Position numbers and translations under genes: made by a program
Assembly (NCBI GenBank): GCA_021521415.1
Contig: JAIQDT010003783.1
Span: forward strand, 62,001-126,000
DNA from: Bidens hawaiensis
Lineage: Eukaryota > Streptophyta > Magnoliopsida > Asterales > Asteraceae
Direction of reading: 5' to 3'
Length of the DNA stretch: 64,000 bases
Shown: piece by piece, positions 1 to 10,900 of the stretch
How positions within the stretch are numbered: position 1 is the stretch's first letter
Layout: each line of letters opens with the position of its first letter
The notes under the pieces: generated by a model
What the model was told of the DNA's origin: nothing
The model's database searches: none
The model's input: only the letters and a program-made list of their open reading frames with translations

Positions 1-809
1 GTAGCAAAAAATCTTGTATGTTGACCAAGAATATCCGATCATTGGATATGTTATGCAAACGAAAGCAAGTGCTTGCACGAAGAGATATGGAAACTCAACT
101 GCCACCTTCAAGACAAAATAAAACAGAACTACTTTCAGCGGGTATAATATGGTTCAATATACATAGATATTTATCTTGTGATTTCCAACTATCAGAGAAA
201 AATAAGCAAGTTGGATGGGCTGGTTTCGACTCAAAATGGGTTCAAGGCAAAATGCTAGCTTAATTCTTTTATTTTATTTTATGTTTTTTGTATTTTGTAA
301 ATATATTAAATGTTACATATGATATATAGTTTACATTGTTTGAATCATAAGATAATTTCTTTTAAGTAAAAACATTAATGGATATTGCAAACATTAATTT
401 GAATACAAGATAACCGATTTTGACCTGTTTCGGTAGGCTTCATTTTTAGCTAGCTGGTTTCAGTGTTTGACCCATGATTAATCAGTATACAACCTGAACT
501 GACCCGATTATGTAGATATGGATTAAAATTGCCAGCTTTACTAATACCCTAGGTTGAATCTAAGATAAAATTAAACTAGTTTATGAAGTAACTTATGTTA
601 ATCCCGACACAAAGAAAAATGAGAAAGATTGATGTTTTAATACCTGCGCGAGTGCATAAGTCCATGATGCATACATACCAGAAAATCTTTCTCTATACAG
701 AACAGTTCGCTCCATTGAAACATGTGAAATAACTGAAGAATAATTATTTATGCCACTGAAAAGTACAACAGAGTAGATGGATCCAAGTATATTGAATAGA
801 CTTTGGGGG
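1..809 (-). CDS. PDR transporter, TMD2 exons 22-23, continuing past the window edge
   Basis: Exon 22 (809-644) joins in phase to the exon ending at 6925 and encodes [20 protein letters not shown], then [20 protein letters not shown], the diagnostic TMD2 segment of PDR proteins (family form ERTVFYRERAAGMY). The donor is at 643-642. Exon 23 begins at 105 after an AG and reads [15 protein letters not shown] and [16 protein letters not shown], running off the left edge. The intron between them (643-106) shows nothing else. The intron from 6924 to 810 is about 6.1 kb, of which the Helitron makes up 4.8 kb. A plus-strand open frame over 18-263 is only a shadow of exon 23. Confidence 0.85.
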
Positions 810-1700
810 CTATTTTAACATGAAAGGAAGGATATATAGTATCACATGATTCAAGAGTTGATCTCTAACTACATAAGGTCAGCTAGGAACTTCTATTAAG
901 CCATCTCGTTAAATGCATGCTATATTACACGTACACATTTCAAAAGAACTAACTAATTAATGGTTGTTAGGAGATAATGAACATATTAATTGAAAATCCA
1001 GGAAACAATGAAAAATTTGATGTACAAAATCCTCATCATTTATAATGTATTTGCTGGTGCAGATGCGTGAACTCTATTAGGATGCCGATATTAGTAGAAT
1101 ATATAATAGCCGGAACTTACATAAGCACAACTCAAGTTTTGATGCTTGATAAACTTGTCCATAATGTTTCTAACAAGTTTTTTCATTTGCAATATGAATA
1201 ATTTAGATGTTAATTTTAAACGTTAGAACTTGTGTAGACCACTATATTGAAGATCAAATATCAGCATCAAGAAAGATGAAAAATCTATCTCCAAAATTTT
1301 TTAACTATAAATAATGGTGTTGTGTTTCTTCACACGGCTTTTACATAATTTTTCATGTGATGCTTGTTTACTTTTCTGAAAAATATAAAACAATATTACC
1401 AACATCCTATATATTCCTCTCTAGATTCTCTTACAATAACATACACCAATTCCAATAAAAGAACCAAATGACTGGAGAGAGAGAGGGAGGGAGGGAGGGA
1501 GGGAGAGAGAGAGAGAGTCCAAATGGTGTGTTACATACCCAACTCAATATGGGTGGGTCAAGAGGATAAATCAAATGGGTCATTACAGTTAATGAGCAAT
1601 AAGGGTAGTCGGAAGATGAAGAGCTAAGATTTAAAAATAAATGCAGCGGTTATTAGGCATTTAAGTTTATATATATGCAGCGATTAATCCGATTAATTTT

Positions 1701-1703
<3 letters not shown>
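810..1703 (-). other. Intron sequence of the PDR gene, no gene seen
   Basis: This AT-rich stretch lies between exon 22 and the (TA)n tract and has no convincing coding segment. It contains the GA-rich microsatellite noted separately. Confidence 0.6.
1475..1517. repeat. GA/GGGA microsatellite
   Basis: A purine-only tract of GA dinucleotides, then GGGA tetranucleotides, then GA again, about 43 bp, inside the PDR intron. Ordinary simple repeat. Confidence 0.9.

Positions 1704-1762
<59 letters not shown>
1704..1762. repeat. (TA)n microsatellite, left part, target of the Helitron
   Basis: About 29 TA units end directly at the Helitron 5' terminus. The TA tract resumes at 6601-6611 directly after the Helitron 3' terminus, so the element went into the middle of one longer microsatellite. 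Confidence 0.9.
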
Positions 1763-1765
<3 letters not shown>

Positions 1766-3173
1766 TCTATATATAATGCAGGAGTTATGGGCAAAAGTAA
1801 GAGTATGATTTTTAGAGATTTACAATTTATTAAACATATGGTACAACTTCAAAGAGGGACGGAATGATAATTTAGAAACTAAATCTCACGTGTTTTGAAT
1901 TTTGTTTATAATAATTACAACTTTACTCCTTTAAGTTTAGTTATCTTTTGTTAATTTTAAAAAAACTTACAAGTTTACCCCTTCATCTTTAACATTTTAA
2001 ATATTTGACAACTTTATTTATAATTATTATTCTTTCAATATATTTTAATATATTATGTTAAAAAAATCACCGATCTTACCGTTGCGACGTGTATATTTTT
2101 GTCAACGATATAAAAAACTTTCAAATCCGATGTGTTAATTATAGTGTACAAGTCAATAAAGCATTGAAGTACAAGTGTCTCAAAACGTAGGTATTTATAG
2201 TTTAATACTTAAATTCTGCAGTTATCTTATTAATTATTATGTTGTTTATTTTATCTCTTCTAGTTTTCGGTTCCACGTACTCCTCCTGAATAGTTGCTAC
2301 TTGAAACCACCCAAATTCTAATAAATTTATCCAACAAGAACTTGTATTTCATTTTTGCCTTTCATCTTAAATTAGGGATTTTTTTTGGCGTTCGCGTGCT
2401 CTATTGAATCAAATTGCTGAATTTTTGTGGTGAATTGATTAATAATGACCAAATTATCGATTTGGTTAGTAGAGAGTCGACTATTTGTTGGTTGTTTTAT
2501 CTCAGGCAGTTGCAACATATTTTGATTCTTTTTGTTTCAATTTGTGAAATCGAATTCAGGTAAACCCTCACTTGACGACAAATGACATATATACTATGAA
2601 ATCGAATTGCTTAAGAAATTTGTTTGTGCAGTTATTCAGGTCTTCAATCAGCCTTGGGGGATTAAATTTTCAGAAGGCTATGTGCAAATTAGGTCAGTTC
2701 AGTTCATAAACTGATCTTCCAGTCATCCCAATTTTAAGGTTTTAATCGATCAGAACTGTTTATATGTTGCTTCTTCCTATTGATATTTTCTATTACAACT
2801 CCATGATTCATCATGCTTATTGTTAAAAACAGACCAAATGTGTCAAAAGTGTATTCAGAATGCATAAAATTACTTAGTAAAAATTGATTTTTATTATAAT
2901 AATATAGTTTGAAAGTGATATTGTTGAACTATAGGTGACATTACTATAGAAGCTAAGACTAAAATGCACTTCATTAGAAGAATTTGAAGGTGTGTTGTCA
3001 TGTTATCATATCTCTTCAAAGTCGATATGAATATTTTTTTAGCTTAATAGCATTAACTATGGCTTGCCTTTATATGATCTCCTATATGATGTTGAGAGGT
3101 ATTCATGTTTTACTAATTTATAATTAAAAACAAATTACTTTTCATTTGATTTATTTATCCTTTTTTATTTTAG

Positions 3174-3598
3174 GTTTGTATTTATTCACTAATGCTTCTG
3201 GAACTGGTCAAACATTGACGGTAAATGACCTCACTTGATCTTGTAATCATTTTGTTATTTATATAAGTATATATGTTTTGTAAGAATTAATAATTTAACA
3301 TACTATTAATAGCAACAAATATGGATGTTAATAAATTTTAGGAACTGTATCTGTTTTGAGTTCGGAAATATTGTTTTGGCTATACTCTCTGTTTGAATTA
3401 TAGGTAGATCTGTTTGCTTACATACATCCTAACTTAGAAAGCATGAGACACACTTGTTATATTCATTGCATTTTTCTTTGATTTATTATTTGAAACCACA
3501 ACGTCTATAAATGTGCACTTTTATGCAGGTACACTTATGTGAGCTTATTGTCGGTTCCAGTGATCAACAACTACTTCTTGGCTACCCTGGAGAAGTAC
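3174..3598 (+). other. Exon-like segments in the Helitron, possible captured gene fragment
   Basis: Two segments have splice-like borders. One follows TTTTAG near 3174 and ends before GTAAAT near 3221; it reads LYLFTNASGTGQTLT. The other follows TGCAG near 3528 and reads VHLCELIVGSSDQQLLLGYP. They are in compatible frames, as expected if a Helitron picked up part of a host gene. I do not recognise the source gene, and both could be chance open frames. Confidence 0.3.
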
Positions 3599-4149
3599 AT
3601 ATGATTTTTAGTTAAATATATTTAACTTAACCCATTTGACCTGTATTCTTTTTATTTAAATATTTTAGCATAACCCACTTGACCTATTAGATATAAAATT
3701 GGTTGGAATTACTTTAACCGTATGTAATTACTATCTGTTACTATGGATGTTATTAAAGATGTTAGAAGGATACTATAATAGGAGCTCCTAGGATTAGGTA
3801 TGTAACTACCTAATATACTTTGCTGTCCATTTTCTCTATTTGTTTTCATTTTTAAAGTTACAGTGAAAAGAAAAAAAAACAATTATTGTTATTATTTAGT
3901 ATCCCTACCAGTTAAAAAGAATGCAACTTAGAGTTAGCGGGACACTTTGCATGAGACCTACATATCTTTTTTATTTCATCATTTATGCTACAGCCTACAT
4001 GTACTTGGAATTCGTAAAAATATCGTTTGATGTTTGGATATGATACTGTTGTTCGAAGTTATAGTAATAATTTGATCATTTAACAGAAAAATCAAATCAG
4101 GTAAAGTCTAATGCCATTTACCTTTAAATTATCAGTTTCTTATTAGTTA

Positions 4150-4401
4150 CTCCCTCCGTCCCATTATAAGTGTCATAGTTTGACTTTTAAAGTCTTTCTT
4201 TTACAACCTTGACCGTAAATATTTTTGTTCGTGTCTATAATACTTAATGAAAATTATATCAATGTAAAATACATTTAAAACCCAATCCATTCATATATTT
4301 TACATCAATATTATATAACACAAACAAAAATATTGTCGGTCAAAGTTAAACAAGAAAGACTTGAAAATCAAACTAGGACACTTATAATGGGACGGAGGTA
4401 G
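4150..4401. mobile_element. Stowaway-like (Tc1/mariner) MITE, 252 bp
   Basis: The ends are CTCCCTCCGTCCCATTATAA and the inverted form of CTACCTCCGTCCCATTATAA. The inverted match runs on for about 60 bp with few mismatches. TA dinucleotides flank both sides (4148-4149, 4402-4403), the expected Stowaway target duplication. It lies inside the Helitron and so arrived after it, or was carried in by it. Confidence 0.9.
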
Positions 4402-5230
4402 TATTACTTATTACTATAGCAAGTTGACTTTTCAGAAGACATTTTCACATTAAATATTTACTTTTTACACATTAGAGGTTGAGTTGTCAAAACGGATTTA
4501 GGTTGAAAGACTTCGTATTTAGTATGGGTTGAATCGTGTTTGGTTGAACACAAAACTCTTTTTGTCCATATTTTTAAATAATAATGCTTTAGTGTTAAAC
4601 ATTATTACATGTATAATATGAATCTTTGAGTCAAGTAGGGTCGAATTTGGGTTGCTTTCTACCTATTTAACATGTTCCCCATTTAATCAGGTTTCGTTTT
4701 TCCAACCCATTAAGAAACATCACAACCGGTTGTATTGGTTCGGTTTTATTTTTTTGCATACAACCCCCGAGATATATGAAACAAATATTAATTATTTATA
4801 GACAAATGTACCCAAAACTATTTGGGTCAACCTAACCTAGCCTAATCTACTTTGACCTGTTACACAAATTAGTAAATAGAAACAAAACAAAGCTAAAAAG
4901 GCAACGGATCAATGGTTTTAATTGCCCAATGTGTAAATGCATATTACCACCAAAAATAGCTTTTTTTTAATAAATTATTAGTTTTTTATAAACAAATGAA
5001 CAAAATGGGTCAATATGTGAATCGTTATGGTGGTTATAGGCATTAGTGGACTGTTTAATGCTTTCTGCAAGTGAAAAGAGTTGCAGTTATAAATGATGTA
5101 AACTTACACACCTCTCACATTGCCCACACAAAATGATGTAAATAGTGAATCTTTTTTTTATTATAATTGTAGGTTCGTTGTGAAGTTTTGATGCATGTTT
5201 GTTGAGATATTGCAGAATCTTGACGCAAAA

Positions 5231-6440
5231 GAAGGTCAACTGTCTTAGACTGGTTTGTTTAGGGAGCCAATATTCTATGTTCAAAAAATTTTTGTTTCTC
5301 TGTTACGGTTACAAACAAGATGGTGAATTTGTTTATGGGAATGAGAGAAAAGAAGGTCAACTGTCTTAGACTGGTTTGTTTAGGGAGCCAATATTCTATG
5401 TTCAAAAATATTTTGTTTCTCTGTTACAGTTACAAACAAGATGGTGAATTTGGTTATGGGAATGAGAGAAAAGAAGGTCAACTGTCTTAGACTGGTTTGT
5501 TTAGGGAGTCAATATTCTATGTTGAAAAAATTTTTGTTTCTCTATTACGGTTACAAACAAGATGGTGAATTTGGTTATGGGAATGAGAGAAAAGAAGGTC
5601 AACTGTCTTAGACTGGTTTGTTTAGGGAGCCAATATTCTATGTTCAAAAATATTTTGTTTCTCTGTTACAGTTACAAACAAGATGGTGAATTTGGTTATG
5701 GGAATGAGAGAAAAGAAGGTCAACTGTCTTAGACTGGTTTGTTTAGGGAGTCAATATTCTATGTTCAAAAAATTTTTGTTTCTCTGTTACGGTTACAAAC
5801 AAGATGGTGAATTTGGTTATGGGAATGAGAGAAAAGAAGGTCAACTGTCTTAGACTGGTTTGTTTAGGGAGCCAATATTCTATGTTCAAAAATATTTTGT
5901 TTCTCTGTTACAGTTACAAACAAGATGGTGAATTTGGTTATGGGAATGAGAGAAAAGAAGGTCAACTGTCTTAGACTGGTTTGTTTAGGGAGTCAATATT
6001 CTATGTTCAAAAAATTTTTGTTTCTCTGTTACGGTTACAAACAAGATGGTGAATTTGGTTATGGGAATGAGAGAAAAGAAGGTCAACTGTCTTAGAATGG
6101 TTTGTTTAGGGAGCCAATATTCTATGTTCAAAAATATTTTGTTTCTCTGTTACAGTTACAAACAAGATGGTGAATTTGGTTATGGGAATGAGAGAAAAGA
6201 AGGTCAACTGTCTTAGACTGGTTTGTTTAGGGAGTCAATATTCTATGTTCAAAAAATTTTTGTTTCTCTGTTACGGTTACAAACAAGATGGTGAATTTGG
6301 TTATGGGAATGAGAGAAAAGAAGGTCAACTGTCTTAGACTGGTTTGTTTAGGGAGCCAATATTCTATGTTCAAAAATATTTTGTTTCTCTGTTACAGTTA
6401 CAAACAAGATGGTGAATTTGGTTATGGGAATGGGAGAAAT
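5231..6440 (+). repeat. 121-bp tandem array, ten copies, alternating variants
   Basis: Each copy starts GAAGGTCAACTGTCTTAGAC, at 5231, 5352, 5473, 5594, 5715, 5836, 5957, 6078, 6199 and 6320, exactly 121 bp apart. From copy 2 on, copies alternate between a form with GAGCCAAT, AAATATTTTG and TTACAGTT and a form with GAGTCAAT, AAATTTTTG and TTACGGTT. Copy 1 is a mixture of the two. Open frames crossing the array are not genes. The array ends 160 bp before the Helitron 3' terminus. Confidence 0.95.
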
Positions 6441-6611
6441 GGTAATGACTTGTATCTAAAAATGTTTTTATATTTTGCTAGGCGTTTGTTGTCAACCTAA
6501 GCTTTACTAGAGTGTAGTTTTTTTTTCTTTTGGATATAGGTTTGGCTTTTAAAAGTCAAGATTTTATCGTCGCCGCAGCACTGCGCGGGTTTCCAACTAG
6601 TATATATATAT

Positions 6612-6924
6612 GTGCTTGTTCTGGTTTATAAGATATCCATGTTTTATATATTAAAAATATTAGGGTTTGTTAACCTTGTATTTGGAGAATCGCCACCTCG
6701 AATCGGCTAACCGGAGACTAGCCCATCTCGAATCGGGCCAACTATCCTTTAATTTCTTGTTTAAGTTTCGGGGTTCTATCATGGTGTCAAGAGATCAATC
6801 TTTTTATTTTTATATTTTACCGTGTGCCTCTTTTTCATGGATTTGTAATTAGAGTGTTACCAGGCATCAAACTATGCAATAAGAACGCAAGAAACTCATG
6901 AAATGCATGAGTATTTGAGCTTAC
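6612..6924 (-). other. Remainder of PDR intron, no gene seen
   Basis: This lies between the Helitron insertion site and the donor of exon 21. It has a short internal near-duplication around CTCGAATCGG (about 6697-6738), but no coding segment. Confidence 0.5.
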
Positions 6925-8398
6925 ATTTTCCTCCCTTGATCCCAGAAGAGTAGCCCGAAGATAAACGAAGCAAAAAGCACATGCAAGGCACGCATCAAGT
7001 TGTAGGAAGGACTTCTCCAGTATGACAACCGTTGTTTCCATAAGCAGGCCTTGAACTGACTCCAACCAGTTTGCGGGAAACGTGTTGGAAAGTGCAAATC
7101 TTTTGATACAGGAGGTGGTTTACTTAATGAGTTCACAAGGTCTTTATTGCTCCTAATATAGTAGAAAAACACATGAAAGTAATCAGAAAAAAAAAACAAA
7201 AACCAAACCTTATGAATAATGGGCTACAAATGGTCGGCTACCATCAGTTAACAAGTTTCAAGGTTTAACTTACTGATTTAAATTTGAAGTAGAATAGATT
7301 TGTCCAAAATCAACTCCAAGTTCAACTTCCATTGATGATGAAGCAACCTCTAACATCCATGTTGCTGGATTATAATTGTCTCTAACCTTTGGCACCCCTG
7401 AGATGCCCTGTAGTAAAGCATTTCGAATGAGAATAAGATATACTTGTGTTATAATTTTCTTAGTAAGATATGAGTGGCAAACCAAATCATGCTATTTTTT
7501 TAGCTCAACTAACCTCAAAGAATTCAATAACTTTACTTGAATTGCAACCTAGTGGCCCATAGTAGATCATTCTCCCTCCATTTTTCAACAAGATTAACTG
7601 CATGAACATGGATAAGGAAGTATATAACATCTTTGAAGAAAGAAAATTATTTAAATGTCTCAATTTACCTCATCAAAGGCCTCAAATATGTCAATACTTG
7701 GTTGGTGAATTGTACAGACAACTGTTCGTCCTGTTTCAACAATATTCTTCACCGCCCGCATGACGATGGCAGCTGACCTGGCATCCAGTCCAGTAGTGGG
7801 CTCATCCATGAAAATGATAGAGGGGTTGGCCACAACTTCAACAGCAAGCGTGAGGCGCTTGCGTTGCTCTGTTGATAGACCATTAACTCCTGGAATGCCG
7901 ACCAAGGCATCTCTGATATCATTAAGTTCAACTGTTTCCAAGATTTCGTCTATGAATCTCTATACATGCCACAAGAAAAAATAGCCGACAGTTGGAAAAG
8001 ATATTGATGGTCAAATGCCTGAAATTATTCTATAAATATATCTCATTACATATTTAGTTTTTGAATCAATTCCAGGATGAAGACGCAGCCATGCGGAAAA
8101 TATAATTGATTCTTCAACTGTAATTTGTGGAGAGTGTATATCAGCTTGCTCACAGTAACCTGAAACTCTAACAAAGGTATCTCGAACTTTGGGATACCCC
8201 TCAATCTTTATCTCTCCTTCAACAATGCCACTCGTTTTCCTTCCGGCAAGAACATCAAGAATTGTTGTTTTTCCAGCACCACTTATACCCATTAACGCTG
8301 TAAGAACACCTGGTCTGAAAGCCCCTGTTATATCATGAAGTAACTGAAGTCTCGTTCCTGTGAAACCATGCTCTCTCATTTCCTGACAGAACAATGGC
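6925..8398 (-). CDS. PDR transporter, second nucleotide-binding domain and start of TMD2 (exons 17-21)
   Basis: Exon 17 (8398-8050) reads [11 protein letters not shown], then Walker [20 protein letters not shown] and [20 protein letters not shown]. Exon 18 (7959-7669) holds the degenerate signature [15 protein letters not shown], typical of PDR NBD2, and Walker [18 protein letters not shown], then [19 protein letters not shown]. Exons 19 and 20 give [11 protein letters not shown] and [13 protein letters not shown]. Exon 21 (7152-6925) gives [20 protein letters not shown] and the first TMD2 helix. All five exons keep a consistent phase, so this half is intact. Exon 17 starts only 18 nt from the gypsy insertion. 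Its frame needs one extra base relative to exon 16, so the original junction may have been altered. Confidence 0.88.
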
Positions 8399-8742
8399 CT
8401 ATTATTCTGAACAACATGTCACACCCCGGTCGTAATGGCGGAAAACCGAGGCGTGGCGACTAGGTCGTGATTGATTGAGCACAATAGTATAAAAGTCTAA
8501 ATGCATAAACATAACCAAACTGTCAAATATTACATCATCCAGGTAACATGAAACAAATTGTTTTAATACAAAATATCAAGTTTCCAAACAACTCCTAGCC
8601 TAGCCTTCATCTCTCTAAGGCCTCTATCAGCTATTAGCTACTTCCTGCTTCATTTCCTGAAAACATGTAATAAAACGTCAACTACAAAAAGTAGATGAGT
8701 GAATTCATAGGTTAACTAATACTGTAGTGATAAGCCCTACAC

Positions 8743-8829
8743 AAGCATACTAGGCTAAGTTGTAGGGGTTTATATATAGGGTGTACCATCGGCTAACCCA
8801 CCACTCCTACAACTTATCCTACTATGCTT
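8743..8829 (-). other. Long-loop hairpin, LTR copy
   Basis: The left arm (8743-8766) and right arm (8806-8829) pair over 24 positions with two mismatches. The 39-nt loop contains TATATATAGGGTGTACCA and CGGCTAACCCACCACT. The same structure is at 16881-16967 in the other LTR. Three relatives with different stems lie at 11006-11420. Confidence 0.7.
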
Positions 8830-9050
8830 GGTATGCTTATCATCTCAACTGAATCTGCAAGAGTTTCGTATAAAGATTCCAATTATTGTTTCCATGCATG
8901 CAGGAGGAACGGTATCAAGGATATATGTATAAGATACCCAAGAATCATATGTAACCATGCCATGATGAAAAATGATAATGATGCATAATGATCACACAAG
9001 ACCTGACATCGACCCCACACAAGACCACACTATGCTACTTGATTTCCTTG

Positions 9051-9292
9051 ATGGTAACCCAAATCGATCACTTTGGGTACCATGAGAGAATTCTAAAGCG
9101 TACTTTAGTATCTCTTGGATTCCTAATCGATCACTTAGGAGATCCTTCGGATCCTTAATCGAACACTTAAGAGATCCTTCGGATTCTTAATCGAACACTT
9201 AAGAACCCCATAGGTCACGTGTATTCTAAATCGATCACTTTAGAATCCCACATCTAGTGACGGCCTGTCTACCAATCGACCACTTGGAGATC
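9051..9292 (-). other. Array of seven short hairpins with a conserved loop
   Basis: Hairpin centres are at about 9067, 9100, 9130, 9162, 9194, 9234 and 9279. Six loops read TCGATCAC, TCGAACAC or TCGACCAC; the second hairpin has the loop GCGTAC. The stem next to the loop differs each time yet stays paired: CCCAAA/TTTGGG, CTAAA/TTTAG, CCTAA/TTAGG, CTTAA/TTAAG, TTCTTAA/TTAAGAA, ATTCTAAA/TTTAGAAT, CCAA/TTGG. The other LTR has the same array at 17189-17430. Confidence 0.85.
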
Positions 9293-9848
9293 AAACCTAT
9301 GCACTATTGTGACCTATATTGCCACTGTTCACACGATCACAAGACTGACCAATGAATAATGTGTTTTCATGATAAAGTATAACGGGTACATGACTTTGAT
9401 TTCCAAACGTCCAATGTTCCCTAAACGCTGAGTGATTCCCATATTTACTCCTGAATATTTGATTATGCATACACAACTTCCGAGAAAGTTAAGGTACGCG
9501 TAACCTGCCATGATTACTTGTTTTCCCAATGTTCATTGTTTGCAAAAGATTTGTCAAGTGTTTATGATAAGTAATGTTTGAATAAATGTGTTTTGTCAAA
9601 ACGTGTACATTTACCATGTTTTCACCCCCAATGATTTGAAAGGCTTTAAAAGAAAAATGGGGGCTATGAACTCACCTTGTTGACTAGGTGTGGTTGCTAG
9701 GGCGGTCGGGTGCTGTCAAACGTCGATCCTCTAAGTCTAGACAAGGACATAATAAGTTAACAACGCAGTTTAAGTCTAAGAGTGTAAGCCTTACACGATC
9801 TCGAGCAAAAACTAGGTTTTAAAGACGAAACAGCTTGGTTCTGACCTG

Positions 9849-10121
9849 ATTCGATCGAATAGGAACACATTCGATCGAATAGACACACATTCGATCGATT
9901 AGACACACATTCGATCGAATAGACACACATTCGATCGAATAGAAACACATTCGATCGAATAGACAGACGTTCGATCGAATACGAAGCTCATTCGGTCGAA
10001 TGAGTTGGAGACCATTCGGTTGCTTTCCTATTCGGTCGACTGGACTGGTTCGATCGACACATTCGATCGAATGAACTGATTCGATCGACTGGTTCGATCG
10101 AATGAACTGATTCGATCGACT
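9849..10121. repeat. Cluster of ATTCGATCGAAT palindromes
   Basis: Seven units near a 20-bp period (centres from about 9855 to 9975) each contain TTCGATCGA or a one-base variant. About eight degenerate copies such as ATTCGGTCGA and GTTCGATCGACTG follow, up to 10121. The equivalent in the other LTR is 17987-18259. Confidence 0.9.
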
Positions 10122-10880
10122 GAAAGCTGGGCGACGGAGATACCCACGGGTTTTCCAGATTTTCCAGATTTTTGACCCAAAATCGAAGTTTTTGACATGG
10201 AAATGCTCGGGATTGAAAGGGGTATCGATTCCCAGTACTTTTAAACACAAAAGCTTGCATTTTGACACCAAAAATGACGGTTTTTGACCAAGAACACACT
10301 TGACACAAAAGTCGGAGTTTTTGCTCGATTCGGGGCGGGTTTTGGTTGTAAAAACGTATGATTTTCAAGAAGATCTTACCGACAACAACGATAAACAGAT
10401 TGGTGGACTCGAATCTTAGATTGGATGACTTTCTCTCACTACTCTCTCTCTAGAAGTGGGAGTGTTTGGGTGGGAAGTGTTGGTGGAAATGAAAGAGATG
10501 GTGTAAGAATACTTGATTTTCCGCTTAAATACTCGGGTGACTCGGGTTCGGGTTTAGGCTACCGACGGGTCAAGACTAGTCGAGTTCATAAGTTTTTAAA
10601 CAAACTAAAACTTTTTCAGCAAAACTTTTATAAACCATTTTCCGAATAATTATTTAAAATCTTTTTTTTTTTTTTTTAAATAAGAACATTTTATTTTTCA
10701 AAAGCATAAAAATTAATATTTTCCAGGCGTAAATGTCGTTTTATAAAATAAACATTTCAAATGATAAAAGCAGATTTCTCCAATGATATGGGTTCCGAAC
10801 TTATCGTCCAGAACCCCAAAGTGTATAGTTTCCGATGATTCCTTGATTTTTGTCTACCAGTCAAATTCCAGGGCGTTACA

Positions 10881-10900
10881 TCCTCCCCAACTTAGGGGAA
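10881..10900 (-). other. Polypurine tract of gypsy element 1
   Basis: On the minus strand TTGGGGAGGA abuts the start of the 3' LTR (TGTAACGCC). This is the expected site for plus-strand priming. Confidence 0.85.

Larger units (their letters stand above)
1763..6600 (+). mobile_element. Non-autonomous Helitron, 4838 bp
   Basis: The 5' end begins TCTTCTATATATAATGCAGG directly after an A. The 3' end is CTAG (6597-6600) followed by T, with a short hairpin, CGCAG-CA-CTGCG (6574-6585), a little upstream. Those are the hallmarks of Helitron termini: 5' TC, 3' hairpin then CTRR, insertion between A and T, no target duplication. The flanks are TA repeats on both sides, which form one continuous tract if the element is removed. 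No Rep-helicase ORF is present, so it is non-autonomous. Inside lie a Stowaway-like MITE, exon-like segments and a 121-bp tandem array close to the 3' end. It is in an intron of the PDR gene, in the opposite orientation to it. Confidence 0.85.
8417..10880 (-). repeat. 3' LTR of gypsy element 1 (2464 bp)
   Basis: The terminal dinucleotides are TG and CA. It holds one long-loop hairpin (8743-8829), an array of seven short hairpins (9051-9292) and a cluster of about 15 copies related to the palindrome ATTCGATCGAAT (about 9849-10121). Open frames in it (for example 9819-10271) read through these palindromes and recur unchanged in the other LTR. They are not considered genes. Confidence 0.95.

Noticed and set aside
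18..263. Plus-strand open frame of 81 codons
   Set aside because: The minus strand over 105-1 encodes clear PDR TMD2 sequence with a proper acceptor; the plus frame is its shadow.
5231..6440. CRISPR-like or coding repeat array
   Set aside because: Repeats are directly adjacent 121-bp units with no unique spacers, in a plant genome and inside a Helitron.
6775..6800. Primer binding site of another copia element (CTATCATGGTGTCAAGAG)
   Set aside because: It only loosely resembles TGGTATCAGAGC and has no polypurine tract, ORF or paired LTR nearby.
9819..10271. 150-codon open frame in the LTRs of element 1 (FDRMC/SIECV repeats)
   Set aside because: It reads through the TTCGATCGAA palindromes; composition is not protein-like and no start context or relatives support it.
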